This document shows positions 63,980-64,000 of a stretch of DNA of 64,000 bases, in pieces (the stretch's first letter is position 1; each line of letters begins with the position of its first letter). The notes under the pieces were generated by a model. The model searched no databases. It saw only the letters and a program-made list of their open reading frames with translations, and was not told the origin of the DNA. The position numbers and the translations under genes are program-made. Source of the DNA: an uncultured Pseudovibrio sp. (lineage in GTDB: Bacteria; Pseudomonadota; Alphaproteobacteria; Rhizobiales; Stappiaceae); assembly GCA_947496145.1 (NCBI GenBank), contig CANMBS010000006.1:1-64000 (forward strand), written 5' to 3'.

Positions 63980-64000
63980 GATAGAGCGCCTGCGCTTAAC

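Overview
The window looks like a chromosomal segment of an alphaproteobacterium of the order Hyphomicrobiales (Rhizobiales). A marine Pseudovibrio/Stappiaceae-type organism fits best, but the genus is an inference. The signs are the rhizobial flagellar block flhA-fliR-(fliJ-like)-(cheL/rod-binding)-(flgN-like), a class II DAHP synthase, a DUF2865 protein, a CreA protein, an Atm1-type exporter, a rhizobial-style double-hairpin intergenic repeat carrying an AAAACCGGTGTCCACTTTT core, and moderate GC of roughly 50 percent by eye.

Layout. Positions 1-1792 are the integrase end of an integrative element: an unknown ORF, an AlpA/excisionase-like protein and a tyrosine integrase, abutting the 5' side of an intact tRNA-Gln(CUG). 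Positions 2100-5650 hold an SDR, a DUF2817 zinc-peptidase-like protein, a nucleoside hydrolase and a small unknown. Positions 5666-18101 hold two RND efflux systems (adaptor plus pump) flanking an L,D-transpeptidase, an allantoinase (puuE) and a PadR regulator. Positions 18208-24461 are envelope and lipid genes: pssA, psd, an Atm1-like ABC exporter, a LysM protein and a LOG-family enzyme. Positions 24516-34882 are metabolism, translation and cell wall: rarD, cimA, cysS, a YcbB-type L,D-transpeptidase, creA, DUF2865 and gltX. Positions 35006-48527 hold a frameshifted MFS gene, nadE, a response regulator, DAHP synthase, a gamma-glutamylcyclotransferase-like protein, gor, DUF2059, rpiA, gph, a second MFS gene, tRNA-Val(UAC), a small membrane protein and a trpB without trpA. 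Positions 48759-56098 are a dipeptide ABC system with two similar binding proteins. Positions 56673-58615 are MerR, SlyX and GntR. Positions 58718-63811 are a flagellar operon on the minus strand that continues beyond the right edge.

Most of the window is ordinary housekeeping and accessory metabolism, and I do not see a clear multigene undescribed system. The most interesting signals are small or structural: a 48-codon ORF with mutually exclusive stem pairings between cysS and cimA; a 31-codon membrane peptide with its own promoter and ribosome site; an RND pump that lacks two of the usual proton-relay residues and carries two extra membrane helices; an integrative element on the unusual 5' side of a tRNA with phased arm-type repeats; and paired repeats upstream of the dipeptide operon. 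Intrinsic terminators are clear and are listed individually.
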